Shown here: one piece after another, positions 13,720-15,978 of the stretch
Numbering within the stretch: position 1 is the stretch's first letter
Layout: the number at the start of each line of letters is the position of its first letter
Source of the DNA: AV2 sp035637175
Lineage (GTDB): Bacteria > Verrucomicrobiota > Verrucomicrobiia > Limisphaerales > AV2
Reading direction: 5' to 3'
DNA length: 15,978 bases
NCBI GenBank assembly: GCA_035637175.1
Contig: DASPXS010000112.1
Location: 1-15,978 of the forward strand
Notes under the pieces: model-generated
What the model was told of the DNA's origin: nothing
Seen by the model: the letters and a program-made list of their open reading frames with translations, nothing else
Database searches by the model: none
Translations under genes and position numbers: made by a program

Positions 13720-15978
13720 ACCTTCCCGAACTCTGCATCCGCCGTCCGGTGATGACCACGCTGGTCATGGCGGCCATCCTGTTGTTCGGCATCATCGCCT
13801 ATCGCACGTTGCCGGTGAGCGATTTGCCGACCGTGGACTTTCCCACCATCTCGGTGAGCGCGAGTCTGCCGGGCGCCAGCCCGGAGACCATGGCCTCGTC
13901 CGTCGCCACGCCGTTGGAGCGCCAATTCTCGACCATTGCCGGCGTGGACTCGATGAGTTCCGTCAGCGCGCAGGGATTGACCCAGATCACCATCCAGTTC
14001 TCGCTCGCGCGCGACATCGACGCGGCCGCGCAGGACGTGCAGGCGGCCATCGCCAAAGCGGCCCGCCAATTGCCCCCGGGCATGCCGTCGCCGCCCACCT
14101 ACAGCAAGGTCAATCCGGCCGATTCGCCGATTCTTTTCCTCGCGCTCACATCGCCCACGCTTCCGCTTTCGACCGTGGACGAATATGCCGAGACCATGAT
14201 GGCGCAACGGATCTCAATGGTGAATGGCGTGGCGCAGGTCTCCGTTTTCGGCGCGCAACAATACGCCGTCCGCATTCAGCTCGATCCGGACACGCTCGCT
14301 TCGCGCGGCATCGGGATCGACGAGGTGCAGGAGGCGGTGTCGCAGGGCAACGTCAACCTGCCGACCGGCACGCTCAACGGAACGCATCAGGCCTTCACCG
14401 TGCAGGCCAACGGCCAGTTGACCCGGGCGGCGGATTATCGTCCGTTGATCGTGGCGTATCGCAACGGCGCGCCGGTCCGGTTGCAGGAACTGGGGCGCGT
14501 TCTCGACAGCGTGCAGAACGACAAGATCGCCAGTTGGGTGAACAATACCCGCGCCATCTCACTGGCGGTGCAGCGCCAGCCCGGCATCAACACCGTCGAG
14601 GTCGTAGACAACATCCGCAAACTCCTTCCCGATTTCCGCGCGCTGTTGCCGGCTTCGGTGACGCTGGAAATCCTCTACGACCGTTCCCAATCCATCCGCG
14701 CGTCGGTGAACGACGTGAAATTCACGCTCAAACTGACGGTCGCGTTGGTGGTGCTGGTCATTTTCCTGTTCCTGCGCAACCTCTCGGCCACGGTGATTCC
14801 CAGTCTCGCGGTGCCGTTGTCGCTGATTGGCACATTCGCGGTCATGTACCCGCTCGGTTACAGCCTCGACAACCTTTCCCTCATGGCGCTGACGCTCTGC
14901 GTGGGCTTTGTCGTGGACGACGCCATTGTGATGCTGGAAAACATCGTCCGGCACATCGAGGCGGGCGATCCGCCATTGGAGGCGGCGTTGAAAGGGTCGA
15001 GGGAAATCGGCTTCACGATTGTTTCCATGACACTCTCTCTGGCGGCCGTGTTCATCCCGGTGCTGTTCATGGGCGGGATGGTCGGCCGCCTGCTGCACGA
15101 GTTCGCGGTGACCATTGCGGTGGCGGTGTTGGTCTCCGGATTTGTATCGCTCACGCTCACGCCGATGTTGTGCAGCCGGTTCATCCGGAGCCATCATGGC
15201 CGGCGGCCGCCCAATCGGATCTCTGCGCTGTCGGAGAAGGCGTTCGAGGGAATGTATCGCGCCTACGACCGCACCCTGAAGTTCGTCCTGCGGCATCAAC
15301 CGGCCACACTGACGGTCTCGGCTCTGTTGCTCGCGGCCACCGCCGTGCTGTTCCTGAAGATTCCAAAAGGATTTTTCCCCAGCGAAGACATCGACCAGAT
15401 CTTCGCCATCACGGAGGGAGCCCAGGGCATTTCCTTCCATTCGATGTACGAACATCAGGCGACGGTGAATCGCCTGATCAGCGCCGATACCAACGTGCTC
15501 AACTTCACATCCTCCATCGGCGCGGGCGGCTCGACGGTGGCAGCCAACAGCGGACGCATCTTTATCCGTCTCAAACCCCGCTCGGCGCGTCGCCTTCACG
15601 TCGATGAGATCATCCAGAAACTCCGTCCGAAGCTGGCTGCCATTCCGGGCATCAAGGTCTATCTGCAGAATCCTCCGGCCATCCGCATTGGGGGCATGCT
15701 GACCCGGAGTCTTTATCAGTACACGCTGCAAAGCACGGACACCAGGGAACTGTATCACTGGGCGACGGTCATCGAGGCGAAGATGGCGCAGTTGGCCGGT
15801 TTCCAGGATGTGAGCAGCGATCTGCTCATCCGCACGCCGCAGGTCAACGTCGAGATTGACCGCGACAAAGCCCAGGCCCTGGGCGTGACGGCGGAACAGA
15901 TCGAAAGCGCCCTCTACGATGCCTATGGCTCGCGCCAGATATCCACCATCTACACGCCGGCCAACGAATACTGGGTGG
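13716..15978 (+). CDS. RND-family multidrug efflux inner-membrane pump (MdtB/MdtC-like), cut by window edge
   Basis: Proton-driven transporter expected to work as a trimer with the adaptor just upstream. The first 754 codons of roughly 1030 are present. It opens MNLPELCIRRPVMTTLVMAAILLFGIIAY (TM1), followed by porter-domain motifs such as VSDLPTVDFPTISVSASLPGASPE and VATPLERQ. TM2-TM6 follow from about 345; TM4 holds the proton-relay pair Asp401-Asp402 in GFVVDDAIVMLENI, matching AcrB Asp407/Asp408. FIPVLFMGGMVGRL and LTLTPMLCS are typical of the family. The late segment YGSRQISTIYTPANEYW resembles MdtB/MdtC/MuxB rather than AcrB. ATG lies in the ATGA overlap with the adaptor stop. No outer-membrane channel gene is in view; it, or a second pump gene, could follow. 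Confidence 0.95.
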   Translation, partial: MNLPELCIRRPVMTTLVMAAILLFGIIAYRTLPVSDLPTVDFPTISVSASLPGASPETMASSVATPLERQFSTIAGVDSMSSVSAQGLTQITIQFSLARDIDAAAQDVQAAIAKAARQLPPGMPSPPTYSKVNPADSPILFLALTSPTLPLSTVDEYAETMMAQRISMVNGVAQVSVFGAQQYAVRIQLDPDTLASRGIGIDEVQEAVSQGNVNLPTGTLNGTHQAFTVQANGQLTRAADYRPLIVAYRNGAPVRLQELGRVLDSVQNDKIASWVNNTRAISLAVQRQPGINTVEVVDNIRKLLPDFRALLPASVTLEILYDRSQSIRASVNDVKFTLKLTVALVVLVIFLFLRNLSATVIPSLAVPLSLIGTFAVMYPLGYSLDNLSLMALTLCVGFVVDDAIVMLENIVRHIEAGDPPLEAALKGSREIGFTIVSMTLSLAAVFIPVLFMGGMVGRLLHEFAVTIAVAVLVSGFVSLTLTPMLCSRFIRSHHGRRPPNRISALSEKAFEGMYRAYDRTLKFVLRHQPATLTVSALLLAATAVLFLKIPKGFFPSEDIDQIFAITEGAQGISFHSMYEHQATVNRLISADTNVLNFTSSIGAGGSTVAANSGRIFIRLKPRSARRLHVDEIIQKLRPKLAAIPGIKVYLQNPPAIRIGGMLTRSLYQYTLQSTDTRELYHWATVIEAKMAQLAGFQDVSSDLLIRTPQVNVEIDRDKAQALGVTAEQIESALYDAYGSRQISTIYTPANEYWV

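Overview
The window reads as chromosomal DNA of a GC-rich Gram-negative bacterium. It carries Kdo and lipopolysaccharide-export genes, so an outer membrane is expected. The mix of features suggests a Verrucomicrobiota-like (PVC group) organism, but this is inference: a plant/cyanobacterial-type ADP-glucose pyrophosphorylase, a multi-repeat OstA/LptA-like protein rich in T-N-L-N motifs, an HprK/HPr pair beside lptB, few Shine-Dalgarno sequences, and many short-period repeats between genes. No phylogenetic search could be run.

Layout. (1) 1-1811, minus strand: glmS, missing about 19 C-terminal codons beyond the left edge. (2) 2021-3328, plus: glgC, divergent from glmS across a 209-bp gap with a candidate promoter. 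(3) 3506-11515, plus: a tightly packed envelope and housekeeping run, kdsA - kdsC - fused lptC/lptA-like gene - lptB - hprK - ptsH - gatC - gatA. (4) 11675-15978, plus: a TetR-type regulator behind a perfect 12-bp-arm palindrome, then an RND periplasmic adaptor and an RND inner-membrane pump cut by the right edge. TetR stop and pump start each lie in ATGA overlaps.

How the genes fit. kdsA and kdsC make Kdo, the inner-core sugar of LPS. The LptC/LptA-like protein and LptB belong to the transport bridge that carries LPS to the outer membrane. hprK and ptsH encode the HPr Ser-kinase/phosphorylase and its HPr substrate; in many Proteobacteria the same kdsC-lpt block is also followed by nitrogen-PTS genes. 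gatCA encodes two of three subunits of the tRNA amidotransferase; gatB is not present here. The TetR-adaptor-pump block looks like a self-regulated drug-efflux operon.

The most unusual signal lies between genes. Three gaps (before kdsC, hprK and gatC) are each filled by two facing arrays of degenerate short direct repeats with a strict period of 7 bp (first gap) or 8 bp (other two). Each pair forms an imperfect long-range inverted repeat, and each differs in sequence but shares the architecture. A two-unit 10-bp remnant lies before gatA, and GA-rich palindromes lie before kdsA and at the 5' end of the adaptor gene. No previously undescribed protein system was recognised; the periodic facing arrays are the best candidate for something undescribed.
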